A stretch of 64,000 nt of DNA from Spiractinospora alimapuensis (GTDB lineage: Bacteria > Actinomycetota > Actinomycetes > Streptosporangiales > Streptosporangiaceae), in contig NZ_CP072467.1 of NCBI RefSeq assembly GCF_018437505.1, forward strand, positions 1,674,001-1,738,000, in the 5' to 3' direction. Shown here piece after piece: positions 1-9,231 of this stretch. The translations under genes were made by a program, and so were the position numbers. How positions within the stretch are numbered: the first letter of the stretch is position 1; each line of letters opens with the position of its first letter. Under the pieces are notes generated by a model that saw nothing but the letters and a program-made list of their open reading frames with translations, was not told the origin of the DNA and made no database searches.

Positions 1-2
1 TC

Positions 3-395
3 GACGACCTACCGCGCCTGGTCACCGAGTTCGGTCCCGGCCCGGGACGACGGCTGGGTGTCCTGGTCGACCACCTGGTCCCGGGCTCCAAGGAGGCGCG
101 CATCGCCGCTCAGGTCGCCCACCCCCACGTGCTGATCACCGGTCACCCGTTCGTCGACGTGTGGGCCGCGGTGCGCCCCTCGGCGGTGGGGATCCAGGCG
201 TGGCCCGACGTTCCCCGCGGCCTGGACTGGAAGACCGGGGTTCTGCGCGCGCTGAAGTGGCCGATGGAGCAACACGAGGCGTGGCGTCATATCCTGGGTA
301 GCGTTCGTGGCTACGGGGACCTTGAGCCCCAGCTTCTCGGACGCGTCGAGGAGCTGATCGACTTCGTCACCGACCTCGACGGCTCGGGGTCCTAG
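3..395 (+). CDS. DUF3097 family protein, C-terminal part
   Basis: The last 130 codons of a gene that begins before the window. The reading frame is open from base 3 to the TAG at 393-395. The residues around GHPFVDVWAAVRP and DVPRGLDWK are typical of the end of actinobacterial DUF3097 proteins, which have no assigned function. No membrane segment is visible in this part. The family assignment rests on recalled similarity; the N-terminus cannot be seen. Confidence 0.75.
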   Translation, partial: DDLPRLVTEFGPGPGRRLGVLVDHLVPGSKEARIAAQVAHPHVLITGHPFVDVWAAVRPSAVGIQAWPDVPRGLDWKTGVLRALKWPMEQHEAWRHILGSVRGYGDLEPQLLGRVEELIDFVTDLDGSGS

Positions 396-715
396 GACGA
401 CCCGACACCCCGGGCCTGGCCGGCCCCACGCCACGCCGCGGGCGGCCACGCGGCACAGCCGCGCCGAACACACCAAACGCCATAGGCCGCGCAGCGCAGG
501 ACGATGTCACGTCGTGTTCGCCAACGGCGGATCGCCGAGTGACACCGCCACCGCCGGACTCCCGCTATTCGCGAGGGATTCGCCATAGGGTGGGACGGTC
601 GTGGCGCGGCTGAGAATCCGCGTCCGAAGGGGCATCATGATCACCGTGGTTCCGCGCAACCACGCGGCAGCAGAGGCCAGAGCAGGGATCCGTCGACCAC
701 GCCCGAGGATGACCG
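396..715. other. Intergenic region, 320 bp, no gene seen
   Basis: No reading frame here has a recognisable product. A short hairpin lies at 645-664 (arms CGTGGTT and AACCACG, loop of 6), about 50 bases before the next gene. It could be a weak terminator or part of the leader of the DUF4870 gene. Promoter elements were not clear. Confidence 0.4.
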
Positions 716-2392
716 TTGACTGAAACACCAGCCGACAGACCAGGAGAACGGCCGGAGGACGAGGGCGGTCACCACCAGCCCAACGGGGACCATCCGCCCC
801 CGACGGGTCCCGGTGCCTACCAGCCGCAACCGCCGTACCCCGGCCAGCCGCCCTACGGCCAGCCGCCGCAGTGGAACCAGCCCGCGGGCGACCCCGGGTA
901 CGGACAACACCCTCCCCAACAGCCCGTGTGGGACACCCCCGCGGGACCCGGGGGTCACGGGGACCAGGGTCACCCGGGGGCCGGCTATCCGCAGGGGTAC
1001 GGGCCGGCCGCACAGCCGCCACCCGGACCTCCCGGAGGTCCCGGCCAGCCCCAGCAACCGGGACAGCCCGGTCAGCCGGGATACCCGGGGCAGCAGCCCG
1101 GTTGGGGGCAGACCCCGCCGAACCCGCCGACCGGTGAGCAGCCGTCCTACGGCCAACCACCGCGGTATCCCACGGGTGGGCAACCCGCGCACCCCGCGCC
1201 GTACCCGACCGGTGGTCAGCCCGCCCACCCGGCACCCCCGCCTCCACCACCGCAGTACGGCGGCTATCCGCAGGAGCCGGGGCACCCGAGCGCGCCTCCA
1301 CCCGGACAGCCCTACTCGCCCTACGATCGGCAGCCCCAGTGGGAACAGCCCGCCGGGCCTCCTGGCGGTCAGCAGTACCCCTCACCACCCCACGGTCAGC
1401 CCAGCTACCCCGGACACCCTGGTCCCCCCGGGTGGCCGAGCGGGTCGCCCGGACAGGTGGACCCTCGGACCCCCCAGGCGTCCCCGGGCAACGCGGGAGC
1501 GTGGGACCCGGCGAGCGGTTCCCCCAGTGGTGGGTACGCGGGGTGGCAGAGCGGCGGACACAGCGGTGGGCAGCCCCCCTGGGGTGAGCCGTCACAGGCG
1601 TCCGGACAGCCCCCGCAGTCCCACCCACCGGAGGAGCCGGCACGGCCGGACGTGCCCGGGTCCCAGGGACAGCCCGGGCCCTTCGACGACCGACCCACGT
1701 CGGCGCCGTGGGACCAGCCCGCCGGCCAGTCCGGACCGTTCGGCGTCTCGGCCGAGTCCGGTATGCCTGACGACACCGGACAGTCGGGCCAGCCCGACCA
1801 GCCGGGGGCCGACGGTCCACAGGGGGAACCGGGACAGCCGGCGCCGACCGGTCCACCGACGGGCGAACAGCCTTCGTACGGGATACCACCACACGCCGCG
1901 TCCCCCTACGGTGGGGAGCAGGAACCGCCTCCGGGCCAGGGTGCGGTACCCGACGTCCCCGGTTACATGCCGGCGCCGGGCTACCCGTCGCACGGAGCTC
2001 CCGGTCCCTACGGGGCCGCGGAGGACACGCACGCGCACAGTTCCCAGGACCGGACCCTGTCGATGGTCGCGCACCTCGGCGGTGTCATCCTGTCGTGCTT
2101 CGGCTGGCTGCCCGCCCTGATCGTCTTCCTGGTCGGGCGGAGCGGGTCGCCCTTCCTGCGCGGTCACGCCACGGAGGCGCTGAACTTCCAGATCACACTG
2201 CTCATCGCCTACATCCCGATGTGGCTCTTGTACCTCGGGCTCGGGGTGTTCGCTCCGGCGCAGTCGCCGATCGGCTCCGTGCTCATCGCCGTGGTGTGGG
2301 CGGTCGGCATCGTCTTCGGCATCCTTGGCGCCATTCGGGCCGCGCGGGGCCAGCTCTATCGCTATCCTGTCGCGGTGCGTATCGTGAAGTAA
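716..2392 (+). CDS. DUF4870 membrane protein with long Pro/Gly/Gln-rich N-terminus
   Basis: A 558-residue protein. The first ~430 residues are low-complexity and rich in Pro, Gly, Gln and Tyr, presumably disordered. The last ~115 residues form a DUF4870 domain: a conserved start (SMVAHLGG), the motif HATEALNFQITLL and several hydrophobic helices, ending in a YRYPVAVRI-type tail. The start is TTG at 716; an ATG a few bases upstream runs into a stop at once. A GAGGA sequence just upstream may serve as ribosome binding site. It lies 28 bp before a second DUF4870 gene, so the two probably form an operon. Function is unknown; the disordered arm suggests cytoplasmic protein-protein contact, which is an inference. 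Confidence 0.85.
   Translation: MTETPADRPGERPEDEGGHHQPNGDHPPPTGPGAYQPQPPYPGQPPYGQPPQWNQPAGDPGYGQHPPQQPVWDTPAGPGGHGDQGHPGAGYPQGYGPAAQPPPGPPGGPGQPQQPGQPGQPGYPGQQPGWGQTPPNPPTGEQPSYGQPPRYPTGGQPAHPAPYPTGGQPAHPAPPPPPPQYGGYPQEPGHPSAPPPGQPYSPYDRQPQWEQPAGPPGGQQYPSPPHGQPSYPGHPGPPGWPSGSPGQVDPRTPQASPGNAGAWDPASGSPSGGYAGWQSGGHSGGQPPWGEPSQASGQPPQSHPPEEPARPDVPGSQGQPGPFDDRPTSAPWDQPAGQSGPFGVSAESGMPDDTGQSGQPDQPGADGPQGEPGQPAPTGPPTGEQPSYGIPPHAASPYGGEQEPPPGQGAVPDVPGYMPAPGYPSHGAPGPYGAAEDTHAHSSQDRTLSMVAHLGGVILSCFGWLPALIVFLVGRSGSPFLRGHATEALNFQITLLIAYIPMWLLYLGLGVFAPAQSPIGSVLIAVVWAVGIVFGILGAIRAARGQLYRYPVAVRIVK
1166..1237 (+). repeat. Tandem 36-bp coding repeat
   Basis: Two adjacent 36-base units (1166-1201 and 1202-1237) each encode YPTGGQPAHPAP inside the disordered N-terminus of the DUF4870 protein. 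The DNA copies differ mainly at third positions, so the duplication is not recent or is selected at protein level. Confidence 0.8.
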
Positions 2393-2420
2393 CCGAGAGT
2401 CGCGTACCCGAGGAGGGGTC

Positions 2421-2921
2421 ATGGGGGGTCATGACGAGGAGTGGGAGGACGACACTCCCCCTGATTCGAACGGCCGTCCCGGCCCCTCCTCGCGGGAACC
2501 GGGTCCTTCCGACCGGGCGGGCGGCGATCCGGGTGACGGCGGTACCGACGAGTCCCCGGACGGTTCGGACGAGTCCGCGCCCGGCGCTCCGGAACGACGG
2601 ACACGGGTCGACGAGCAGTTCCTCGCCGTCGTGTGCCATGTGGGCGGGCTTCTGCTCAGCGTCGTGGTTCCGTTGGTGGCCTACCTGCTGAAGCGGGAGG
2701 AGTCCGCGTTCGTACGGCACCACGCGACCGAGGCCCTCAACTTCCAGATCACGGTCCTGGTCGCCGGCGCGGTGGCCATGGCCCTGACCGTCTTCCCCGT
2801 CGGGATCCCGCTGCTGGTGGTCGTGGTTCTCGTGGACTTGGTGCTCTGTGTCCTGGCGGCGCTTGCGGGCAACCGAGGCGAGTGGTACCGCTATCCCGTC
2901 AGTCTGCGGCTGGTCACGTAA
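2421..2921 (+). CDS. DUF4870 domain membrane protein
   Basis: A 166-residue protein with a ~60-residue polar, acidic, Gly/Pro-rich N-terminus followed by a DUF4870 domain. The shared core HATEALNFQIT and the end YRYPVSLRL match the upstream gene, so the two are paralogues with different N-terminal arms. The ATG at 2421 is preceded by GAGGAGGGG with good spacing. The stop overlaps the end of convergent hemW by 8 bp. Three hydrophobic stretches are seen. Function unknown. Confidence 0.88.
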   Translation: MGGHDEEWEDDTPPDSNGRPGPSSREPGPSDRAGGDPGDGGTDESPDGSDESAPGAPERRTRVDEQFLAVVCHVGGLLLSVVVPLVAYLLKREESAFVRHHATEALNFQITVLVAGAVAMALTVFPVGIPLLVVVVLVDLVLCVLAALAGNRGEWYRYPVSLRLVT

Positions 2922-4152
2922 GGGATCGGACGACGGCGTCGCCGAAGAGCCGCCCACGTCGCGTCAGTACGGCACGTCCCGCCACGAGCGCGTCGGCCTC
3001 GAGCAGACCGTCGGCGACGGCGGTGCGCGCGGACCGTAGGCCCTCGTCTGTCAGGAGCTCGGTCGGGCACCCCTCGGCCAGGCGCAACCGCAGCATGACG
3101 TGCTCGAATCGCCGCTCCGCCTCGGTCAACACCTCCCGCGCCTCGGCCGGGCTGACGCCCTCGGCCAGTCGACCGGCGTAGGTGGCGGGGTGTTTCACGT
3201 TCCACCACCGAGTGCCCCCGACATGACTGTGCGCGCCTGGACCGACCCCCCACCAGTTGCCGTTGGTCCAGTACAGCGCGTTGTGGCGGCAACGCGCCTG
3301 GGGGCGGGAAGCCCAGTTCGACACCTCGTACCACGTGTATCCCGCCTCGGTGAGGATGGCGTCGGCGGCGAGGTAGCGCTCGGCTTGGGCGTCCTCGTCC
3401 GGTGCGGGCAGCACGCCCCGTCTCACCTGGGTGGCCATGCGGGTCCCGGGTTCGACGATCAACGAGTAGGCGGAGATGTGGTCCGGACCCGCGTCCACGG
3501 CGGCGCGGACCGACTCCTCCCAGTCGGCGTCGGTCTCACCTGGCGTGCCATAGATGAGGTCCAGGCTGACGTGCTCGAACCCGGCCTCCGTCGCCCACCG
3601 CACACTGTCGAGCGCGCGGCCCGGCGTGTGGTGCCGGTCCAGCGTGGCCAGGACACGACTCTTGGCGCTCTGCATGCCGAAGGAGACACGGGTGAAGCCG
3701 TGGTCGCGCAGCCGCTTCAGCGAGTCGGCGTCCACGCTCTCCGGGTTGGCCTCCGTCGTCACCTCCGCGTCGGGGGCCAACCCGAACGCGGAGTCGATGC
3801 CGACGAGGATCCGCCCCAGATCCTCCGGGGGGAGCAGAGTGGGGGTCCCGCCTCCGAAGAAAACGGTGGACACGGGGGGCGCGGCGTCGCCCAGTGCCCG
3901 CCGGGCGAGAGCGATCTCGCCGCGCGCGGTGTCGGCGTAGCTCTCCCGGGTCGCCGTCACGGCGTCGGGTCCCCGCCCCGTTCGCAGCTCCTCGGCGGTG
4001 TAGGTGTTGAAGTCGCAGTACCCGCACCGGGTGGCGCAGAACGGCACGTGGACATAGACACCGAAGTCGTCCCGCTCCAGGTCCGTGTACGCGTCCGCCG
4101 GCAGCGCTCCGTCCGGAGGTACGGGTTCCCCACCCAGGGGCACCGATGGCAC
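2914..4152 (-). CDS. hemW: Radical SAM heme chaperone HemW
   Basis: A 412-residue protein. The radical SAM cluster motif is C39-x3-C43-x2-C46 (PFCATRCGYCDF), followed by the GGGTPTLL motif at about 100-107. The extra aromatic-rich residues after the cysteines and the family-typical C-terminal domain distinguish HemW from oxygen-independent coproporphyrinogen oxidase HemN. HemW binds heme and delivers it to acceptor proteins such as respiratory complexes. It starts 3 bp after the lepA stop, with an AAGGGG inside the lepA tail as ribosome binding site, so lepA-hemW is an operon, a common pairing in actinobacteria. Older annotations call it coproporphyrinogen III oxidase-like. Confidence 0.93.
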   Translation of the reverse strand: MPSVPLGGEPVPPDGALPADAYTDLERDDFGVYVHVPFCATRCGYCDFNTYTAEELRTGRGPDAVTATRESYADTARGEIALARRALGDAAPPVSTVFFGGGTPTLLPPEDLGRILVGIDSAFGLAPDAEVTTEANPESVDADSLKRLRDHGFTRVSFGMQSAKSRVLATLDRHHTPGRALDSVRWATEAGFEHVSLDLIYGTPGETDADWEESVRAAVDAGPDHISAYSLIVEPGTRMATQVRRGVLPAPDEDAQAERYLAADAILTEAGYTWYEVSNWASRPQARCRHNALYWTNGNWWGVGPGAHSHVGGTRWWNVKHPATYAGRLAEGVSPAEAREVLTEAERRFEHVMLRLRLAEGCPTELLTDEGLRSARTAVADGLLEADALVAGRAVLTRRGRLFGDAVVRSLT

Positions 4153-4155
4153 CGG

Positions 4156-6000
4156 CTACCCCTTCGACTTCTCCGCGCCGCTGTCGGTCGCCAGGGCGGA
4201 GATGAAGGCTTCCTGGGGGACCTCGACCCGGCCCACCATCTTCATCTTCTTCTTGCCCTCCTTCTGGCGTTCCAGCAGCTTGCGCTTACGAGAGATGTCA
4301 CCGCCGTAGCACTTGGACAGCACGTCCTTGCGCATGGCGCGAATGTTCTCCCGCGCGATGATGCGGGAGCCGACGGCGGCCTGGATCGGGACCTCGAACT
4401 GCTGCCGGGGGATCAGTTCCCGCAGCTTCTTGGTCAGTTCGACACCGTAGGAGTAGGCCTTGTCCTTGTGGACGATCGCCGAGAACGCGTCGACGGTCTC
4501 GCCCTGCAGCAGGATGTCCACCTTGACGAGGTCCGCGGACTGGGTGCCGGCGGCGTCGTAGTCGAGGGAGCCGTACCCCCGGGTTCGGGACTTGAGCTGG
4601 TCGAAGAAGTCGAAGACGATCTCGGCGAGGGGCAGGGTGTAGCGCATCTCCACCCGGTCCTCGGAGAGGTAGTCCATACCGTCCAATGTGCCGCGCCGGC
4701 TCTGGCACAGCTCCATGATGGCGCCCACGAACTCGGCCGGCGTGAGCAGTGTCGCCTTCACGATGGGTTCCTGGATGTCGGCGATCTTCCCCGTGGGGAA
4801 GTCGGCCGGGCTGGTGACGTGGAACTCCTCGCCGTCCTCCAGGGTGACGTCGTAGCTCACGTTGGGGGCCGTGGACACCAGGTCCAGGTTGAACTCCCGC
4901 TCCAGGCGGCTCCGGGTGATCTCCAGGTGCAGCAGCCCGAGGAACCCGCACCGGAACCCGAAGCCGAGCGCGGCGGACGTCTCGGACTCGAAGCCGAGGG
5001 CCGCGTCGTTCAGCTGCAACTTCTCCAGGGCGTCGCGCAGTACCGGATAGTCCGAACCCTCGATGGGGAACAGCCCGGAGAACACCATGGGCTTGGGCTC
5101 CTGGTAGCCAGGGAGCATCTCCGGACGGTTCTTGGACATCGCGGCCGCGGTGGTGACCGTGTCACCGACGCGGGACTGTCGGACGTCCTTCACACCGGTG
5201 ATGAGGTAGCCGACCTCACCGACGCCGAGACGGTCCACGGGTGTGGGCTCCGGTGAGATGACACCGACCTCCAACAGTTCGTGGGAGGCGTTGGTGGACA
5301 TCATCGCGATGCGTTCACGGCTGTTGAGCTGGCCGTCCACCATCCGGACGTAGGTGACCACGCCGCGGTAGGTGTCGTAGACCGAATCGAAGATCATGGC
5401 CCGGGCGGGGGCATCCGCGTCTCCGGTCGGAGCGGGGACCCGCCGCACGATCTCGTTGAGCAGTTCGTCGACACCCTCGCCGGTCTTGGCGCTCACCCGC
5501 AGGACCTCCGAGGGGTCACAGCCGATGATCCCGGAGAGCTCCGCGGCGTACTTGTCGGGCTGCGCGGCGGGGAGGTCGATCTTGTTCAGGACCGGAATGA
5601 TCGCGAGGTCTCCCGCGAGCGCGAGGTAGAGGTTGGCGAGGGTCTGCGCCTCGATGCCCTGGGCCGCGTCCACGAGCAGGACCGCGCCCTCGCACGCGGC
5701 CAACGAGCGCGACACCTCGTAGCTGAAGTCCACGTGACCGGGGGTGTCGATCAGGTTAAGGAGGTACCTCTCGTCGTCCACCGCCTGGAAGGGGAGGCGC
5801 ACCGCCTGCGACTTGATGGTGATGCCGCGTTCGCGCTCGATGTCCATCCGGTCGAGGTACTGTGCCCGCATCTGCCGGTCCTCGACAACGCCGGTGAGCT
5901 GCAGCATGCGGTCAGCCAGCGTCGACTTGCCGTGGTCGATGTGCGCGATGATGCTGAAGTTCCGGGTCAGCGCGGGGTCGGTCCGGTTGTGCTGTGGCAC
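4156..6000 (-). CDS. lepA: Elongation factor 4 (LepA), back-translocating GTPase
   Basis: A 614-residue translational GTPase of the usual family length. The G-domain motifs are present: [13 protein letters not shown] (P-loop), DTPGHVDF (G3) and NKIDLPAA (G4). The C-terminal half has the EF-G-like domains and the LepA-specific C-terminal domain ([20 protein letters not shown]), ending in a lysine-rich tail. LepA acts on ribosomes that are stalled or mis-translocated. It is transcribed divergently from rpsT, with a shared ~250 bp upstream region, and co-directionally with hemW. Confidence 0.97.
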   Translation of the reverse strand: MPQHNRTDPALTRNFSIIAHIDHGKSTLADRMLQLTGVVEDRQMRAQYLDRMDIERERGITIKSQAVRLPFQAVDDERYLLNLIDTPGHVDFSYEVSRSLAACEGAVLLVDAAQGIEAQTLANLYLALAGDLAIIPVLNKIDLPAAQPDKYAAELSGIIGCDPSEVLRVSAKTGEGVDELLNEIVRRVPAPTGDADAPARAMIFDSVYDTYRGVVTYVRMVDGQLNSRERIAMMSTNASHELLEVGVISPEPTPVDRLGVGEVGYLITGVKDVRQSRVGDTVTTAAAMSKNRPEMLPGYQEPKPMVFSGLFPIEGSDYPVLRDALEKLQLNDAALGFESETSAALGFGFRCGFLGLLHLEITRSRLEREFNLDLVSTAPNVSYDVTLEDGEEFHVTSPADFPTGKIADIQEPIVKATLLTPAEFVGAIMELCQSRRGTLDGMDYLSEDRVEMRYTLPLAEIVFDFFDQLKSRTRGYGSLDYDAAGTQSADLVKVDILLQGETVDAFSAIVHKDKAYSYGVELTKKLRELIPRQQFEVPIQAAVGSRIIARENIRAMRKDVLSKCYGGDISRKRKLLERQKEGKKKMKMVGRVEVPQEAFISALATDSGAEKSKG

Positions 6001-6098
6001 CGTTGTCCGTTCGGGTTCGGGGAGTCAAGTAACCACGACCAGGTTATTCCACCCGCCCCGCGCTACGGGCCACGGCGCGAGCACTCTCCCCTGACAGG

Positions 6099-6104
6099 CA
6101 TAAT
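6099..6104 (+). promoter_or_regulatory. Putative -10 box for rpsT
   Basis: CATAAT at 6099-6104 lies in the lepA-rpsT divergent region and is one of the few AT-rich hexamers there. A start near 6111 would give rpsT a leader of about 140 bases. That leader contains a 7-bp hairpin (6132-6138 with 6143-6149). No convincing -35 box was seen. Confidence 0.4.
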
Positions 6105-6252
6105 GGGATCCTGTGTCTCAGGCGTTCGGCGCCACCGTGGGGACGGTGGTCGCACCCAACGACGTCGGCACCAGTACCCGCGTGTGGATCGGCTGCCCAC
6201 ATCGTGGCCCGGTGCCCATACCCGATCCAAACCGAGTGGAGCATCTCTTTCC

Positions 6253-6525
6253 ATGGCGAACATCAAGCAGCAGAAGAAGCGGATCCGGCAGAACGAGAAG
6301 CGCCGGATGCGTAACCGGGCCGTGAAGTCCTCCCTGAAGACCGCCGTGCGCAAGTTCCGCGAGGCCGTCGACGCGGGAAACGTGGACGAGGCCACGGAGC
6401 TGCAGCGCGCCGCGGCCCGCCAGCTCGACAAGGCGGCGAGCAAGGGCATCATCCACAAGAACCAGGCGGCCAACCGCAAGTCGGCTCTCGCGAGCCGCCT
6501 GGGCAAGCTGACGACGGCGGCCTGA
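6253..6525 (+). CDS. rpsT: 30S ribosomal protein S20
   Basis: A 90-residue basic protein starting [18 protein letters not shown] and containing the family segment around [15 protein letters not shown] and [17 protein letters not shown]. It binds 16S rRNA early in assembly of the small subunit. The frame is open far upstream, but this ATG is the conserved family start and has GTGGAG about 11 bases before it. It stands alone and is followed by a strong hairpin. Confidence 0.97.
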   Translation: MANIKQQKKRIRQNEKRRMRNRAVKSSLKTAVRKFREAVDAGNVDEATELQRAAARQLDKAASKGIIHKNQAANRKSALASRLGKLTTAA

Positions 6526-6591
6526 GCCGACGCGACGGCGTGACCGTCGGGTCACGACGCCGACGCCACACGGCCCACGCCTGACGCGACC

Positions 6592-6621
6592 CGCCCCGGA
6601 CCAGCTTCGCTGTCCGGGGCG
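6592..6621 (+). terminator. Hairpin terminator after rpsT
   Basis: Arms CGCCCCGGA (6592-6600) and TCCGGGGCG (6613-6621) enclose an inner CAGC/GCTG stem with a TTC loop and one bulged C. It lies 67 bp after rpsT. No T-run follows, as is usual for high-GC actinobacterial terminators. Confidence 0.65.
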
Positions 6622-6659
6622 TCGGTCGTCGTCGGCCACCAACGAGTGAGGGTCAAGTG

Positions 6660-7217
6660 ATGGATCCGGACCGGGTGCGAGAACTGCGGGGCGTCCTCAT
6701 CGGCGGACTCGAACGCAGCGAGTTCGTGGTCGTGGACTACGACACCGGATGGCCGACACTCGCGGCCGAGTGGATGGGACGCGTGCGCGAACGGCTCGGC
6801 GACACGGCACTGTCGATCGAGCACATCGGGTCCACGTCGGTACCCGGCCTCGCCGCCAAGCCCATCATCGATCTCCTCCTCGTCGTCGCCGACCTGGAGA
6901 CCGAGGACGCCTACGTCGAGCCCTTGACCGCCGCGGGACTGCACCTCCGGGTACGCGAGCCCGGGCACCGGATGCTCCGCACGGCTGAACGCGACGTCCA
7001 CCTCCACGTCCTGCCACCGGACGCCCAGCAAGAGCGCGACTACCTGGCGCTGCGGGACTGGCTTCGGGTGTCGCCCGAGGACCGGAAGCTCTACGCGTCC
7101 ACCAAACGCCGCCTGGCCGAACGATCATGGACTGACATGAACTTCTACGCCGACGCCAAGACCGACACGGTGCTCGCCATCCTCGGCCGAGCCCACGCCT
7201 GGCGCGCGCGCCAATGA
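6660..7217 (+). CDS. GrpB family protein (UPF0157, nucleotidyltransferase-like)
   Basis: A 185-residue protein. The block EHIGSTSVPGLAAKPIIDLL near residues 40-60 is the GrpB signature and belongs to the nucleotidyltransferase fold, with the IDLL aspartate as a possible metal ligand. Proteins of this family are sometimes fused to dephospho-CoA kinase, but the substrate is not established. ATG at 6660 is chosen; GTG at 6657, one codon upstream in frame, is an equal alternative. A GTGAGGG sequence precedes both. Confidence 0.85.
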   Translation: MDPDRVRELRGVLIGGLERSEFVVVDYDTGWPTLAAEWMGRVRERLGDTALSIEHIGSTSVPGLAAKPIIDLLLVVADLETEDAYVEPLTAAGLHLRVREPGHRMLRTAERDVHLHVLPPDAQQERDYLALRDWLRVSPEDRKLYASTKRRLAERSWTDMNFYADAKTDTVLAILGRAHAWRARQ

Positions 7218-7240
7218 CCGCTGATCCGGCACCCGTCCTC

Positions 7241-7246
7241 TAGCCT
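7241..7246 (+). promoter_or_regulatory. Putative -10 box, leaderless start
   Basis: TAGCCT lies 7 bases before the ATG at 7254, and no ribosome binding site is present. The spacing fits transcription that starts at or next to the A of the start codon. Confidence 0.45.
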
Positions 7247-7253
7247 GCGGGTC

Positions 7254-7910
7254 ATGGACGTCTTCTCCCGGTCCTGGGACTCCCTCCGGACGACCGTCCG
7301 GGAACTCTCCGACGAGGACTTCGGCCAGCCGTCCGGCTGCGCCGGATGGCTGGTCCGGGACGTGGTGTGCCACCTGGTTCTGGACGCCCAGGACGTCCTG
7401 ATCACTCTCGCCACACCCACCACGGGCGCCGCGTCAGCGGACGCGGCGAGTTACTGGGACGTCGTCGACACCCCGCCCACGGGTGAGGCGCCACTCGACG
7501 CGCTGGTCGTCCGTCTCGCGGCCGCCTACCAGGATCCACGACTCCTCATCTTTCACCTGGACGACGTGGGGGCCGCCGCCGGGCGGGCCGCCCGACGCGC
7601 CGACCCGGATCTCCGTATCGCCACCAAGGACCGCACGCTGACCGTGCGTGACTACCTCTCCGCGTACGTCCTGGAGTGGACCCTGCATCATCTGGACCTG
7701 GTCGCGTTCCTCCCTGACCGGCCGCGTCCGCACGCGGACGCGCTCGCTCGGTCCCGCGCCCTGCTCGAACTCATCGCCGGGACGCCGTTCCCCCCGGCAC
7801 TCACCGACACCGACGCGCTCCTCGTCGGCACGGGACGGCGCAGCCCCACCCCGGCCGAACGGTCCGCGTTGGGCGACCTGGTCACACGCCTTCCCCTCAT
7901 CCTCACCTGA
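7254..7910 (+). CDS. DinB / maleylpyruvate isomerase N-terminal domain protein
   Basis: A 218-residue protein with the layout of MDMPI_N/DinB four-helix proteins: an early GWLVRDVVCHL segment with the first metal-ligand histidine, and EWTLHHLDLVAF near residue 145 with the other histidines. Actinobacterial members include mycothiol-dependent isomerases and many uncharacterised enzymes. The substrate here is unknown. The gene has no Shine-Dalgarno but a -10-like hexamer 7 bases upstream of the ATG, so it may be leaderless. There is no obvious operon partner. Confidence 0.75.
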   Translation: MDVFSRSWDSLRTTVRELSDEDFGQPSGCAGWLVRDVVCHLVLDAQDVLITLATPTTGAASADAASYWDVVDTPPTGEAPLDALVVRLAAAYQDPRLLIFHLDDVGAAAGRAARRADPDLRIATKDRTLTVRDYLSAYVLEWTLHHLDLVAFLPDRPRPHADALARSRALLELIAGTPFPPALTDTDALLVGTGRRSPTPAERSALGDLVTRLPLILT

Positions 7911-7991
7911 CCGGTTCCGGGGCGGACGGGACGCGGATGATGGTCCGTCCACAGACGCGCCGCGTCGATGGCCGACCTCGCCCAACGTCTC

Positions 7992-7997
7992 TACCGT
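7992..7997 (+). promoter_or_regulatory. Putative -10 box, leaderless comEA
   Basis: TACCGT ends 7 bases before the comEA ATG at 8005, the same spacing as for the gene upstream. No ribosome binding site is visible. Confidence 0.45.
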
Positions 7998-8004
7998 GAT
8001 CGAC

Positions 8005-8814
8005 ATGGCAGAGCGCCCGCACTCCTCCGAAACCGATCCGGCACCGACGGGGCGGGACGACGTGAGCCCACCCGAGGACCAGGCGCCGGACACGTTCCCC
8101 CCGCCGGGCTACGAAACCGTCGCCGACCCCGAACCCACCTCCCTGCGTGCGTATCTCGGCCGCCTGCGCGACCAGGGCGAGGAGAACACGCTCACCCCAG
8201 CCGGCCTGCGGGCGGGCGTCGTGATCTGTGCCCTCGCCGTCTTCGTCGCCGGCGGGATCGTCCTGTGGGCCCGCTCCGGCGGGGACCCCTCCCCCTCGGA
8301 GACAGCGACGGCCGAAGCCACATCGAGCGGCACCCCCGCCTCCGACGACGCCTCCGACGACGTCGAGGAGTCCGACGGCACCGTGGTCGTCCACGTCGGG
8401 GGCGACGTCGAGGATCCGGGGTTGGTCGAGCTCCCCGCGGGGGCGCGCGTCGCCGACGCGGTGGAGTCAGCGGGCGGGCTCGCCGAGGACGCGGACTCCG
8501 ACGCGGTGGACGGGCTCAACCTCGCCCGACGCGTCACTGACGGCGAACAGATACTCGTGGGCGACGACGTCCCTCAGCAGGGGGCCGGCGGTAGCGGCGC
8601 CGCCCCTGACGACGTCCCCCTCGACCTGAACACGGCGACCGAGGACCAGCTCCAGGACCTCCCGGGCGTCGGCCCGGTCCTCGCCGAGACCATCGTCGCC
8701 TACCGGGAGGACAACGGCGGCTTCAGCTCGGTCGACGAACTCCAGGAGGTCAGCGGCATCGGAGAGAAACGGATGGAGGACCTTCGCGACCGCGTGCTCG
8801 TCCATGGCGACTAG
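8005..8814 (+). CDS. comEA: ComEA family DNA-binding protein
   Basis: A 269-residue protein. Order of parts: polar N-terminus, one membrane helix at about 68-90, a Ser/Asp-rich linker, an SLBB-like domain at about 126-187 (VVVHVGGDVEDPGLVELP), and a helix-hairpin-helix domain at about 206-269 (DLNTATEDQLQDLPGVG, then GIGEKRMEDL). ComEA binds DNA on the outside of the membrane during uptake and passes it to ComEC, which is the next gene. A GTG three codons upstream is possible, but the ATG is better placed behind the -10-like box. Whether actinobacteria of this type are transformable is not known from the sequence. Confidence 0.9.
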   Translation: MAERPHSSETDPAPTGRDDVSPPEDQAPDTFPPPGYETVADPEPTSLRAYLGRLRDQGEENTLTPAGLRAGVVICALAVFVAGGIVLWARSGGDPSPSETATAEATSSGTPASDDASDDVEESDGTVVVHVGGDVEDPGLVELPAGARVADAVESAGGLAEDADSDAVDGLNLARRVTDGEQILVGDDVPQQGAGGSGAAPDDVPLDLNTATEDQLQDLPGVGPVLAETIVAYREDNGGFSSVDELQEVSGIGEKRMEDLRDRVLVHGD

Positions 8815-9231
8815 GTCGTGTTTTCGCACCGCTGTGCCTCTTGGGGGTGCTGTTGGAGGGTGCGGGGGGCTCGCGACCGCGTGGACGACGTTCGCCTGTG
8901 TCGATCCTTTCCAACAGCCAACCACGATGCCCAGCACGGATCGCCGTGCGACCCGAACCCCGGGCCCCCGCCGGGGCACAACCCGCGAAGCGACCCCAGC
9001 AGGGGCGACGACCGCCCCTCACCCGAGAGCCCTCAAAAAAACTCCCGAGGCGGGGCCCCGTGAGTCGTCGCGCCTGACCGGCACCAGTTCGCCGAATGGA
9101 AGTCCGTTGGTCACACAGCCCACCCACACGCGCGCCCCGCACACCGCGCACCGGGTGTGTGCCGCCACGCTGATGCCTGGAGGCGCCGGGCAGGCCGTTG
9201 GCCGCCCACAACGCCGACGCGAGGAGCCACC
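8815..9231. other. Gap between comEA and comEC, no gene seen
   Basis: About 417 bp with no recognisable coding region on either strand. It contains a 7-bp hairpin (9001-9007 with 9013-9019) and a run of seven A (9035-9041), unusual for this GC content. The gap separates two genes that are normally adjacent, so comEC may have its own promoter. A GAGGAG at 9221-9226 is the comEC ribosome binding site. Confidence 0.5.

Noticed and set aside
1166-1237. CRISPR-like repeats in the first DUF4870 gene
   Set aside because: The repeats are adjacent, without spacers, and are coding repeats of a Pro/Gly-rich protein.
3100-5256. 718-codon open frame antisense to hemW and lepA
   Set aside because: It runs across two well-supported genes and has no recognisable domain.
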